This document shows, one piece after another, positions 8,569 through 17,319 of a stretch of 64,000 nt of DNA (position 1 is the first letter of the stretch; every line of letters starts with the position of its first letter). The stretch lies in NCBI GenBank assembly GCA_937959265.1, contig CALGMA010000004.1, positions 1-64,000 on the forward strand, in the 5' to 3' direction. The translations under genes were made by a program, and so were the position numbers. The notes under the pieces are model-generated. The model was given only the letters and a program-made list of their open reading frames with translations. It ran no database searches and was not told the DNA's origin. The DNA comes from an uncultured Anaerolineae bacterium. Lineage in GTDB: Bacteria; Chloroflexota; Anaerolineae; J036; Brachytrichaceae.

Positions 8569-9492
8569 TTATTCCCCCTTGATGCCGCCCAGGGTGATGC
8601 CGCGGATGAAGTAACGTTGCAGTGCCAAGAAGGCGATCGCCACCGGTCCCATTGCGACGACGGCCATGGCCATGCGCGTAGTTTGTAAGGGCACCTGTAC
8701 TGATGTCAGCACAGAAGAGGCTGCGCTTTGCGTGCTAAGGAACTCGGCGTTGCGCAAAATGGCGAACAAAAGATATTGCAGCGGATACAGCCTCGGTTCG
8801 TCAACGTAGAGGAGCGCCAGCCACCAGTCGTTCCAGAACATCAGTATGCAGAATAGACCGATCGTGGCCAATGCCGGCGTAGAAAGCGGCATGACGATGT
8901 GCGCGTAGATTTGCCAGTCGTTCGCGCCATCCAGCTTGGCCGACTCGATGAATTCCTTGGGCAGCGTCAAGAAGTAGGTGCGTAGTAAGAACACGAACCA
9001 CGGCACAACCAGATAGGGCAAGATCAGCACGGCGAGGGAGTTGCGCAGCTTGAGGTACTGCGTGACCAGAATATAGGTCGGCACCAGGCCGCCGTTGAAC
9101 AACATCGTGAAGAACACAAAGAACGCCAGCGGCCTGCGCCAGGTGAAGTCATGTCGGGCCAGGACATAGGCTAGGAGCGACATGATCAGCAGCCCAAGCA
9201 CCGTACCGATGATTGTGACGATGACGGTGACGCCGTACGAACGCAGGATTTGAGTCGGGTTAAGGAAGATGTAGTTATAGGCGTCGAGGCTGAAGTCGGA
9301 CGGCCACAGGCCATAGCCATTGCGATTGAGCGCTCGCTCACTGGTGAAGGATGCCGAGATGACCACGAGCATCGGGATAAGAAAGAGTGTTGTGATCATC
9401 AGCATCACCCCGTGCAGAGCAAGCTGAGGTGAATTGCGCGATAGCCAATTTCGCGTGTAGCGCGTTCGCACAGAAGAAGTCGCCAAAGCCAT
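8569..9492 (-). CDS. Sugar ABC transporter permease, MalG/YtcP type
   Basis: Inner-membrane permease with about six transmembrane helices. The cytoplasmic EAA loop that docks on the ATPase is EFIESAKLDGANDWQIYAHI (residues about 195-215), the standard CUT1 form. The C-terminal IRGITLGGIKGE is typical of YtcP/LplC proteins. The ATG at 9492 is preceded by GGAG seven bases upstream and gives 307 aa; an open frame continues further upstream but overlaps the preceding permease gene. It partners with the second permease 32 bp upstream and the binding protein downstream. Confidence 0.9.
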   Translation of the reverse strand: MALATSSVRTRYTRNWLSRNSPQLALHGVMLMITTLFLIPMLVVISASFTSERALNRNGYGLWPSDFSLDAYNYIFLNPTQILRSYGVTVIVTIIGTVLGLLIMSLLAYVLARHDFTWRRPLAFFVFFTMLFNGGLVPTYILVTQYLKLRNSLAVLILPYLVVPWFVFLLRTYFLTLPKEFIESAKLDGANDWQIYAHIVMPLSTPALATIGLFCILMFWNDWWLALLYVDEPRLYPLQYLLFAILRNAEFLSTQSAASSVLTSVQVPLQTTRMAMAVVAMGPVAIAFLALQRYFIRGITLGGIKGE

Positions 9493-9524
9493 AGTATGCT
9501 CCACTGCAGTAAGCCGAACAGGCG

Positions 9525-10505
9525 CTAGAACAGCGCTCGATCGGGATCTATCTTCTTGACCATCCAATTTGAGGCGAGGATGAGCACGAAGCCGACGACC
9601 GATTGATAGAGGCCGGCTGCGGCTGCCATGCCAATATCGGCATTCACACGCAGCGCGCGATAAACATAGGTGTCAATGACATCGGTAGTCGGGTAAAGCA
9701 GGCTGTTATCGCGTGTGACATAGTAGAACAAGCCAAAGTCGGCGAAGAAGATGCGTCCAATGGCCAGGAGTGTGAGGATCGTTATCACCGGCGCAAGGTG
9801 CGGCAGCGTGATGTAGCGAATTTGCTGGAGCTTGTTCGCGCCGTCGAGCATCGCGGCCTCGTAGTATTCCTGGTTGATGCCCAGCATGGCAGCCAAATAG
9901 ATGATGCTGCTGTAACCAACGCTTTTCCATAAATAGACAAGCGTCAAGATCCACGGCCAGGGCTGCGGAGAGCTATACCAGGCCACCGGCTGTAGACCGA
10001 CCAACTGCAGAAATTGATTGACCAGTCCGCCGTCTGAATTGAGCAGGGCGAACGAGAAGTAACCGACGATCACCCAGGAGACGAAATAAGGGAAGAAAAC
10101 CACGGTCTGGTATGCGCGCGCAGCGATTTTGAGACGTACCTCGTTGAGCAGCAGCGCCAGCCCGACAGACGCGATCAGGCTAGTGATGATGAACAGACTG
10201 TTCAGCACCAGCGTGTTGATCGTGATGCGCGCCAGGACCGGAGACCGAAACAAGAATTCGAAGTTTTTGAGCCCGACCCACGGGCTGTCGAAGATGCCCA
10301 GATTGGCTCGAAAATCCTTAAAAGCAATAATGATGCCGATCATCGGCAGGTAGCTAAATATCAGGAGCAATAGCACTCCAGGTGATGCCATTAACAGAAA
10401 TAATCGGTTATGGTACAACGACCGCAGAAACCCACGTTGTCCGGCGGCCTGCTTTGGACGGTCTATGCCCTGGCGGGTGCGAGGTACATCCGTCAAATGA
10501 ATCAT
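9525..10505 (-). CDS. Sugar ABC transporter permease, LplB/MalF type
   Basis: First gene of the importer operon. The protein starts with a short basic cytoplasmic tail, then six or so membrane spans beginning LFLLMASPGVLLLLIFSYLP. The EAA loop is EYYEAAMLDGANKLQQIRYI, as in LplB-type permeases. The frame is open far upstream of 10505, but that part would run into the divergent kinase gene and reads as non-coding, so the ATG at 10505 (MIHLTD) is chosen; its ribosome site is weak. The final residues (MVKKIDPDRALF) are typical of the family. The 105-bp divergent intergenic region upstream probably contains promoters for both directions. Confidence 0.88.
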   Translation of the reverse strand: MIHLTDVPRTRQGIDRPKQAAGQRGFLRSLYHNRLFLLMASPGVLLLLIFSYLPMIGIIIAFKDFRANLGIFDSPWVGLKNFEFLFRSPVLARITINTLVLNSLFIITSLIASVGLALLLNEVRLKIAARAYQTVVFFPYFVSWVIVGYFSFALLNSDGGLVNQFLQLVGLQPVAWYSSPQPWPWILTLVYLWKSVGYSSIIYLAAMLGINQEYYEAAMLDGANKLQQIRYITLPHLAPVITILTLLAIGRIFFADFGLFYYVTRDNSLLYPTTDVIDTYVYRALRVNADIGMAAAAGLYQSVVGFVLILASNWMVKKIDPDRALF

Positions 10506-10551
10506 ACCTAAGCTATATACTCGGCATAGCGCAATGTTTGAAGCCCAAACT

Positions 10552-10571
10552 GGCCAAAAATAGGCCAAAAA
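10552..10571. repeat. Pair of ggccaaaaa direct repeats in a divergent promoter region
   Basis: Two exact 9-bp copies (10552-10560 and 10563-10571) are spaced 11 bp apart, one helical turn, between the sugar permease gene and the sensor kinase gene. Such spacing suits cooperative regulator binding, but no regulator is identified. Confidence 0.35.
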
Positions 10572-10610
10572 CAAGACACATCCTCGTCTGATTTGCAAAG
10601 ATTGTGCATT

Positions 10611-12926
10611 ATGTCTAAATCCTGTGCACACACTCCTGACGCCATGTCGGCCTGGTCTTCCGAACTGCGCGACGTCCTCTCTCAGTTGCAGCAGGACGTG
10701 CTGCGCTGGGTTCTGTTCGGCTTGTTTGTCTTCGGCGCAATCATCGCGTTGATGTCCGTCCAAATCGCCAGCATCGACAGAGGGCTGACCCTAGCGATTG
10801 CGGCCTTTGCCTTAGGCGCTAGCGTCGAGGTGTTGCGCAGGCGTCGCTATCGCGTTGCTGTGTTTGCGCTTATCGCAGGCGCGTCGGCGCTCATGGCGCT
10901 TGCAGTCGCTTGGGGCGAGATGACCTGGATGTTGACTTTGCTCTTTCTGCCGGTTGGGCTGGCCACCTTGATGTTGGGCGGTCAAGCGGGCGCGATCATC
11001 AGCAGCATGTTCACGTTAGCCCTGGTTGTGCTGCCAGAGGCGCTGCTGCCGGCTAAGGCCGAGATGCGCATCGCCTCGGCGGTCGGTATGTGGGCGACGA
11101 CGGGCATGCTCTGGATCGCGCTGCAACCCCTGCTGACCACGGTGGGGTGGGTGTGGGAAGGCTACGCACGCGAACAGGCGCTGCTCGAGCGCATGCGGGA
11201 CGCTCAGGTGCAACTCGCACAAACACTCGAGGACCTCAAGAGTGCCAATTCACAACTGGCGCGCTTGAATCAGCTCACCAATGGTCTGCGGCGAATGGCC
11301 GAGGATGCCCTCCACACCAAAGAGCAATTCGTCGTGAACGTCAGCCATGAACTGCGCACCCCACTCAACATGATCATCGGCTTCAGCGAGATGATTCTCA
11401 ACGCGCCGCATGTTTACGGGGGAACAATTCCCAGCGCGCTCTTGGCCGATCTAGCGGTGATCCTTCGCAACAGTCGTCATTTGTCCGATCTGATAGATGA
11501 TGTGCTTGACTTGAGCCAGATCGAGGCCGGACGCATGGCGTTGGTGAGGGAGCGCGTAGATATGCGCGAGATCGTCGAGGCGGCAATGATTGCTGTGCGG
11601 CCTTTGTTCGCATCTAAAGGGCTATCGTTGGAGGCGATCGTGCCGGAGAATCTGCCAACCATATCCTGTGATCGGACGCGCATCTGTGAGGTGCTGCTCA
11701 ATCTGCTTAGCAATGCCGGCCGCTTTACCGAACGCGGCGGCGTGACCGTTTGCGTGCGACACAACTGCGACGCAGGCGAGATCGTGGTGAGTGTGGCGGA
11801 CACCGGCCCCGGGATCGCCGACGCCAACAAAACCAAAGTCTTTCAACCCTTTCAGCAGTTAGACGGCTCGATCCGACGACGGTACGGCGGCAGTGGGCTA
11901 GGCCTGACGATCAGTAAGGGTTTCGTTGAATTGCACGGTGGACGGATGTGGTTCGAGAGTGAGGTGGGGCGCGGCACAACTTTCTATTTCACCCTGCCGA
12001 CTGACCTGCCGCCGCCGACGACTGACAGTGCGGCGCGCTGGCTGAATCCCGATTGGCCGAACCTGGAGCGCACCCGCCCATCGCTTGCCCCTTCGCCCGT
12101 CGTCAAGCTGCGCCTGGTTGTCATAGATACGGATGGTGGATTGCAGCGATTGCTGACCCGCTATTTAGACCACGCCGAGGTGGTTTCTGTGTCGGACCTC
12201 CACGCAGCAATTGAGGAGTTAACCCGCACGCCGGCGCAGGCGCTGGTTGTCAACAGCATGCAGATGGATGAGTGGCTGTTTCGCCTGGCTGCGGAAGCCC
12301 AGTTGCCTTACAGCACGCCGGTTATCGTTTGTTCACTTCCCGGCTCGGCTGACTCGGCTCACGCGCTCGGCGCATCGGAGTATTTAGTCAAGCCCGTAGA
12401 CCCGCGCAGGCTGATTGAGGCTATCGAGCGCGCTCTGCGCAGACGTGAACCCCTGACTTCCGCAGAGCATCGGTGCAAAGCTGATTCGGCAGAGCCGACA
12501 GTTTTGATCGTGGACGACGAAACCGATGCGCAACGGTTGTTCTGGCGCATCCTATCGAGTTCGCCGCGTGGCTATCGCGTGTTGACTGCGTCTGATGCGC
12601 AACAAGCCCTCGCGATCATGCGTTCTCAGCAGCCGGATGTTGTGCTGCTCGATCTGGTGATGCCGGATGTCAGCGGTTTTCAACTGTTGGCGATGAAGCA
12701 TGCTGACCCGGCGCTGCGCACGATCCCAGTGCTGGTGGTCTCTGCCCGCGACCCTGCCGGCCAGGCAATCCTGAGCAGTGCAATCGGCGTCACTCGTCCA
12801 GGCGGATTATCCCTGCACCAACTGCTGGTATGTGTAGAGCGTTTGAGCCAGATCTTGTCGCCTCTGCGCCCATCTGCCTATCCAACTCCAGAAGCAGGCC
12901 ATCGCGCGTCACAGGCTTGCGAATAA
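10611..12926 (+). CDS. Membrane hybrid histidine kinase with pseudo-receiver and receiver domains
   Basis: Domain order: about six hydrophobic segments (residues 20-175), a short coiled coil (185-235), HisKA with the phospho-acceptor His246 in VNVSHELRTPLN, HATPase with the N box (~364), DTGPGI and GGSGLGL (~427), then two receiver-like domains. The first (about 500-615) carries Asn548 where the phosphorylated Asp should be, so it is probably not phosphorylated. The second (629-745) has VDDE and Asp681 in LLDLVMPD, but its conserved Lys region reads VTRPGG. ATG 10611 is chosen over a TTG at 10593; no clear ribosome site is seen. The 3' end overlaps the convergent kinase gene by 137 bp. Divergent from the sugar importer, which it might control; that is inference. 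Confidence 0.88.
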   Translation: MSKSCAHTPDAMSAWSSELRDVLSQLQQDVLRWVLFGLFVFGAIIALMSVQIASIDRGLTLAIAAFALGASVEVLRRRRYRVAVFALIAGASALMALAVAWGEMTWMLTLLFLPVGLATLMLGGQAGAIISSMFTLALVVLPEALLPAKAEMRIASAVGMWATTGMLWIALQPLLTTVGWVWEGYAREQALLERMRDAQVQLAQTLEDLKSANSQLARLNQLTNGLRRMAEDALHTKEQFVVNVSHELRTPLNMIIGFSEMILNAPHVYGGTIPSALLADLAVILRNSRHLSDLIDDVLDLSQIEAGRMALVRERVDMREIVEAAMIAVRPLFASKGLSLEAIVPENLPTISCDRTRICEVLLNLLSNAGRFTERGGVTVCVRHNCDAGEIVVSVADTGPGIADANKTKVFQPFQQLDGSIRRRYGGSGLGLTISKGFVELHGGRMWFESEVGRGTTFYFTLPTDLPPPTTDSAARWLNPDWPNLERTRPSLAPSPVVKLRLVVIDTDGGLQRLLTRYLDHAEVVSVSDLHAAIEELTRTPAQALVVNSMQMDEWLFRLAAEAQLPYSTPVIVCSLPGSADSAHALGASEYLVKPVDPRRLIEAIERALRRREPLTSAEHRCKADSAEPTVLIVDDETDAQRLFWRILSSSPRGYRVLTASDAQQALAIMRSQQPDVVLLDLVMPDVSGFQLLAMKHADPALRTIPVLVVSARDPAGQAILSSAIGVTRPGGLSLHQLLVCVERLSQILSPLRPSAYPTPEAGHRASQACE

Positions 12927-14151
12927 ACCCTGCCGCGCCCAGTGTTGCAGCCAGCTCTTCCTGCGGCAGAATCGTGCAGATGACGACCGGAATGCAGCGC
13001 GTCGAAGGATGTTCATGCAATCGTCCCAACATCTCCCAGCCGTCCACTCCTGGCAGCATGACATCCAGCAGGATGACTCTTGGATGAACCTGCTCAGCCA
13101 GGGGAAGCGTCTGCTCCGGGTCACAGGTGCCAAAGAATCGGTATGGGCTGTTAATCAGGCACCGCTCGAAAAGCTGCAGCGAGTCGGCGTTGTCATCAAC
13201 CACCAGTATCGGGATCTGCCCCGCTAATGGCAATGCGAAGCAGGCGGTTTGTGCCTGGCCGCCAATATCCCGATATTCCACACGCCCGCCCGATATGGCG
13301 GCCAGCTTTTCTGCGATCGCCAGCCGCTCTGAATCTTGCTCCGTGCGACGCCGAATCGGGCCGATTTCGATCTGAATTCGAGCGGAGTGTTGGCTGCACC
13401 CGATGCGCACCGCGTCGTTGGAATGAATGGCCGTCAGCAATAGGTTGAGCAGCGCCTGCCGAATAGATACCGTCTGAGCTAGTGCAAGCGGCGCATCGGC
13501 AGGCACATCGCTATGAATCGAGACGCCGAGGGCATCGGCAATTGGCTGCACCGTTTGTATGGCCAGCCTGACTACCTCTGCCATGTTAACCGCTTGGCTG
13601 GGGAAGGATTGCTGGGCCCATCTGAGTTCTTGGGCGACGCCGGCAGGCGCGACGGCGTAGTCATGCGCTGCATCATCCCGCTTGTTCAGACTCGCAGCCT
13701 CTTCTAAGTGCGCCTGGCTGAAGTGAGACGTTAAGTCAAGGCGGTAGCGCTGGACGAGCCAATCCGCCAGGGTTTGCAGAGCAAGTTGCTCTTGTCGCCG
13801 CATTTGGCGAATGCTCAGGCCGAGGTTGACGGCTACGCTGGCTTGGTCGAACTGCTCCACGTAGCGATGGTAGAGCACGCGGTAGGTGCGCCAAGCGTCG
13901 GACGTAGGAGATAGCCCCGGAGCCGGCTTGAGCGTGTTGATGCCCTCTTCTAGGATCTGGCGTAAGGCTGCGACATCATTTGCGCTGCCACAGTTAAAGA
14001 GGGCGCATAGCGGATTCCTACGCAACTCGACGATGTCGTAGAGGTGATGTAGCGCGCGGCGCAGCGCAACGATGAAAGCGCGTCGAGCAGCTTCTCCGGC
14101 GGACGTATCGCCAGACGCGCGAAACTCCTGCGACGACGTTGGCGTAGGCAT
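12790..14151 (-). CDS. HATPase-like and receiver domain signalling protein
   Basis: A 453-aa cytoplasmic protein. The N-terminal ~175 residues form a helical region of unknown family, with MRRQEQLALQTLADWLVQRY in its middle. Residues ~200-300 resemble a histidine-kinase ATPase fold (SIRQALLNLLLTAIHS as N box) but the glycine-rich lid is poor, so ATP binding is uncertain and no HisKA His is seen. Residues ~312-425 are a clear receiver domain (ILVVDDNADS, phospho-acceptor Asp in LLDVMLPGVDG, Lys in FIRKP). It resembles the proteins that pair with hybrid kinases. Upstream, TATAAT sits at 14165-14170 on the minus strand, 13 nt from the ATG. The last 45 codons are antisense to the end of the neighbouring kinase gene. 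Confidence 0.78.
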   Translation of the reverse strand: MPTPTSSQEFRASGDTSAGEAARRAFIVALRRALHHLYDIVELRRNPLCALFNCGSANDVAALRQILEEGINTLKPAPGLSPTSDAWRTYRVLYHRYVEQFDQASVAVNLGLSIRQMRRQEQLALQTLADWLVQRYRLDLTSHFSQAHLEEAASLNKRDDAAHDYAVAPAGVAQELRWAQQSFPSQAVNMAEVVRLAIQTVQPIADALGVSIHSDVPADAPLALAQTVSIRQALLNLLLTAIHSNDAVRIGCSQHSARIQIEIGPIRRRTEQDSERLAIAEKLAAISGGRVEYRDIGGQAQTACFALPLAGQIPILVVDDNADSLQLFERCLINSPYRFFGTCDPEQTLPLAEQVHPRVILLDVMLPGVDGWEMLGRLHEHPSTRCIPVVICTILPQEELAATLGAAGFIRKPVTRDGLLLELDRQMGAEATRSGSNALHIPAVGAGIIRLDE

Positions 14152-14204
14152 TAGCTAGAGGAGCATTATAGGTCGCTCGATGTCCTGCTCAGCCTTCATG
14201 CGGC

Positions 14205-14210
14205 TAAAAT
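14205..14210 (+). promoter_or_regulatory. Putative -10 box giving a leaderless transcript
   Basis: TAAAAT ends 7 nt before the GTG start of the AAA+/RF2-like gene. A transcript starting 6-8 nt after the box would begin at the start codon. There is no Shine-Dalgarno sequence. Confidence 0.5.
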
Positions 14211-14217
14211 CTGATGT

Positions 14218-17200
14218 GTGGCTGCGTCTCAGGAACAGTCGTTTATTGCGGCACCCGAAATCACTCGCCTATTTCAAGAGCTTGAGCGGAACGCGATGGC
14301 AGCTTTGCCGTCATCGTCATCGTCCGCCGGTTCGGCTGGTAATGAGCAGCCGTCTCCGCAAGACCTTCTTACTCGGCTGAATGACTTCTGCACCGACCTG
14401 ACCCAGCTCGCGCTGGAAGGCAAGCTCAGCGTGGCCTACGGGCGCGATACTGAGGTGGAGGAAGCCCTGCGCGCGCTGGCCTCACCGGGGACGCTCTTCC
14501 CCCTACTGGTCGGCAAGCCGCGCAGTGGCAAGACCACAGTGGCTCATCACGTCGCCAACCGCATTGCCCGTGCTGAATGCCCTGAGTCGCTCAAAGGGTT
14601 GCGCGTATATGAGACCACGCCCAGTCGCCTGCTGAACGGTCTAGGCGGGGCAACCCTGTGGATGAACGGGATCAACGGCCTGCTCGCGGCGCTCGTCCGA
14701 TCGAATGTGGTGCTCTTCCTGCGCGACTTCCACAGTGCGCTTGGGCTAGGTGCGCAGCCCGACGAGTCCGTCCCTGATTTGGCTTCGGCGCTGGGCGATC
14801 TGTTGCAAGGCATGCATCCACGCATGCTGTTCGAGGCGCGCAGCCGTGGGTTGGAGCGCGTATTTACCGAAGCGCCGGTCCTGCGCAGCCTGTTTGCTCC
14901 GATCAAGGTGGAAGCGATGACGCGCGAGGCAGCCGCATCTGTCATTCAGCGGGCGGCGGAGGACCTGGAGATCGTGCACGAGATCGAAATCGGCGCTGAT
15001 GCCTGCGACGAGGCGCTCGAGCTGGCGGCGCGCTTCCTACTCAACGAGGTGCTACCGGGATCGGCGCTAGATATGCTGAAGGATACGCTGGCGACGGCCG
15101 GTGTGGGGAACGACGGCGCCGGGGCGCTTGCGCGCGCCGACGTGCGCAACCGCTTCATCCAACGCAGCGGCTTGCCGGAGTTTCTGGTCAACGACGACGT
15201 GCCCTACGACGAAGAAGCGGCCCGCAAGTTCCTCAGCCAGCGCGTATTCGGGCAGGAGATGGCAGTCGAAGCCGTGTTGCGCATGATTGCCCTCGTCCGC
15301 ACGCGCCTGAACAACCCGCAGCGTCCTATGGGCGTGTTCCTCTTCCTTGGCCCAACCGGTGTGGGCAAAACCGAGCTGGTCAAAGCGCTGGCGCGCTTCC
15401 TGTTTGGCGGCGAGGAACGGATCGTGCGCTTCAACATGGCCGACTTCAACGACCCGTGGACTTCGGTGGATCGCATGTTCGGCAATCCCCACGGCAGCAC
15501 CGAGCTGTCGCGCCTGGGTATGCTGAGCGCACGCATGGCGCAACAGACGTTTGCGGTGCTGCTGCTGGATGAATTCGAGAAGGCCATCCCGGACATGTAT
15601 CAGCGCTTCTTGCAGTTGTTCGATGAAGGCATTCTGATCAACGGTCAGGGCGAGGAGCTGAATCTGCGCAACACCGTCATCGTGCTCACATCCAACTTGG
15701 GCGCGCAACTGCTCAACCCACAGCTCGGCTTTCGCGTGGGCGACCCGGTCGAGGAAGCCGAGCGCGCCATTGTGCGCGAGAGCGAGACCTACTTCCGCCC
15801 CGAATTCATCAATCGTATGGATGCGGTGTGTTTCTTCAAGCCGCTCTCGCGCAATGTCGTTCGCCAGATCGCCCAGCGCGAGGTCGCCGACGTGGTCGCC
15901 CGCGAGGGCATCGCCCGGCGCAGCTTGCGCATCAGCGTGGATGACTCGGTGATTGATCTGCTGGTCGAGCGGGGTTATGACCTGCGCTTTGGCGCGCGCT
16001 ATTTGAAACGACAGATCGAGCGCAGCATTACCTACCCGCTGGCGCGCCACATCGCCCGCAAGCGTCTGTCCGATGGCGCAACCGTTCGGCTGATCGCTCG
16101 CGGCGGCGAGATCGCCGTGTGGGTGATGGATGAGGACGATGGCGGAGGTGACTCGGGCGCAGTGGTGCGCGATTCGTCTTCGCAGGGGCATTTGGCTGTC
16201 GTGGGCCATCCGTTCTCGGCCAAGGAGCTGCGTTCCCGGCTTGAGGCGCTGGGGGAACGCATCGCGCGCATGCTGGAACAGCATCACATCGCCGACCTGA
16301 AGGCGCGCGTCTCGGCCTTGATCGAACACGTAGGCCAGCCTGATTTTTGGCAGCATCCTCAGGAAGCCACGGCGCAGATTGAGGCGATGAACCTGCTCTC
16401 GCAGCGCGTGGATCAGGCCGAGAATGTGCATCGGTTGTTCGAGCAGTGCGACGACGCATTGAAGCGCGCAGTTGCGACGCGCGGCAAGGCTGCGGCAGGT
16501 GAGCTAGCCGAAGCCAATCGCCTGTACGCCGCGCTGGCGCGCGAGCTGCCGCTGGCCGAGACCATGTTGTGTCTGCGCAGCGAGGAAGATCAGGCCGGCG
16601 CGTTCCTCACCGTGCGCGCCATCGTTGCAGCCAACGAGGACGCAGCGCTGCCGGCGGAATGGGCGCGCGACCTGGCGCTGATGTATGTCGGATGGGCGAA
16701 GTCGCGCGGCTTCCCCGTTGCGCTGGTCAACGAGGTAACCGACGGCGAAGGTGTGCGCGAAGCGACGATCAACATCGCCGGCTTCGGCGCCTACGCCTTG
16801 CTCAGGGGTGAGACCGGGTCGCACCGACTGGTGCGGCAATCGCCGAAGCGCGACGGCGAGCGCATCACCGTGTGGGCGCGCGTGGAGGTGCTGCCCGATT
16901 CACCCCTGGTCGGCAACCCCACAAACGATATCAGCATTGAGCATCGCCCTCTGCGCGAAGCAGGCGCATTGACCGCCCGGCTGTTGCGTCAGACGACGAT
17001 CGCGCTGGGCAAGCCCGGCGCAGCAGGAAGCCGCCGCGCGATTGTCTGGCGGCATGCCCTGTCCGCCGATGAGGTCGAAGCACATGTGCGGCGCTATGCG
17101 CCCCGCTGGCTACACGCGCAGCAGCAGCTGACGCGCGCTGCGCAGGCGGATGACGATGGGCCACTGAAGCTTGCCGACCAGGTGCGCACCTACACGCTGT

Positions 17201-17319
17201 TCAAACAGTCGAGCGTGAAGGATGCGCGCACCGGCCTGACCAGCACGCAGTCGAAGAAGGTGCTGGCCGGCGCGCTCGACGACTTCCTGATCGCCTATCT
17301 CACGGCCAGTTTGGGCTAA
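14218..17319 (+). CDS. ClpA/ClpB-like double AAA+ ATPase fused to a GGQ-less release factor 2-like protein
   Basis: One uninterrupted 1033-aa frame. Residues ~97-104 hold a first Walker A (GKPRSGKT), but the Walker B region reads VLFLRDFH instead of the usual DE form, so the first ATPase looks impaired. The second ATPase is complete: GPTGVGKTEL (~378), VLLLDEFEKA (~447), sensor IVLTSNLG, and the arginine finger in YFRPEFINRMD (~524), followed by a ClpB-type small domain to ~640. An acidic linker leads to a PCRF domain (PDFWQHPQEA, ~708), then an RF2 core (ALMYVGWAKSRGF, ETGSHRLVRQSP, VEVLPDSP) and an RF2 C-terminus (DQVRTYTLF, VKDARTGL, LDDFLIAYL). The place of the GGQ peptide-release loop reads REAGALTARLLR, and the SPF stop-codon tripeptide reads SPK. 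So it may bind ribosomes but should not release peptides. GTG start; likely leaderless. Its stop overlaps the convergent XPB operon by 4 bp. Confidence 0.85.
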   Translation: MAASQEQSFIAAPEITRLFQELERNAMAALPSSSSSAGSAGNEQPSPQDLLTRLNDFCTDLTQLALEGKLSVAYGRDTEVEEALRALASPGTLFPLLVGKPRSGKTTVAHHVANRIARAECPESLKGLRVYETTPSRLLNGLGGATLWMNGINGLLAALVRSNVVLFLRDFHSALGLGAQPDESVPDLASALGDLLQGMHPRMLFEARSRGLERVFTEAPVLRSLFAPIKVEAMTREAAASVIQRAAEDLEIVHEIEIGADACDEALELAARFLLNEVLPGSALDMLKDTLATAGVGNDGAGALARADVRNRFIQRSGLPEFLVNDDVPYDEEAARKFLSQRVFGQEMAVEAVLRMIALVRTRLNNPQRPMGVFLFLGPTGVGKTELVKALARFLFGGEERIVRFNMADFNDPWTSVDRMFGNPHGSTELSRLGMLSARMAQQTFAVLLLDEFEKAIPDMYQRFLQLFDEGILINGQGEELNLRNTVIVLTSNLGAQLLNPQLGFRVGDPVEEAERAIVRESETYFRPEFINRMDAVCFFKPLSRNVVRQIAQREVADVVAREGIARRSLRISVDDSVIDLLVERGYDLRFGARYLKRQIERSITYPLARHIARKRLSDGATVRLIARGGEIAVWVMDEDDGGGDSGAVVRDSSSQGHLAVVGHPFSAKELRSRLEALGERIARMLEQHHIADLKARVSALIEHVGQPDFWQHPQEATAQIEAMNLLSQRVDQAENVHRLFEQCDDALKRAVATRGKAAAGELAEANRLYAALARELPLAETMLCLRSEEDQAGAFLTVRAIVAANEDAALPAEWARDLALMYVGWAKSRGFPVALVNEVTDGEGVREATINIAGFGAYALLRGETGSHRLVRQSPKRDGERITVWARVEVLPDSPLVGNPTNDISIEHRPLREAGALTARLLRQTTIALGKPGAAGSRRAIVWRHALSADEVEAHVRRYAPRWLHAQQQLTRAAQADDDGPLKLADQVRTYTLFKQSSVKDARTGLTSTQSKKVLAGALDDFLIAYLTASLG

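Noticed and set aside
15067-16431. Minus-strand frame of 454 codons opposite the AAA+/RF2-like gene
   Set aside because: Shadow frame; the plus-strand gene has clear motifs through the whole interval.
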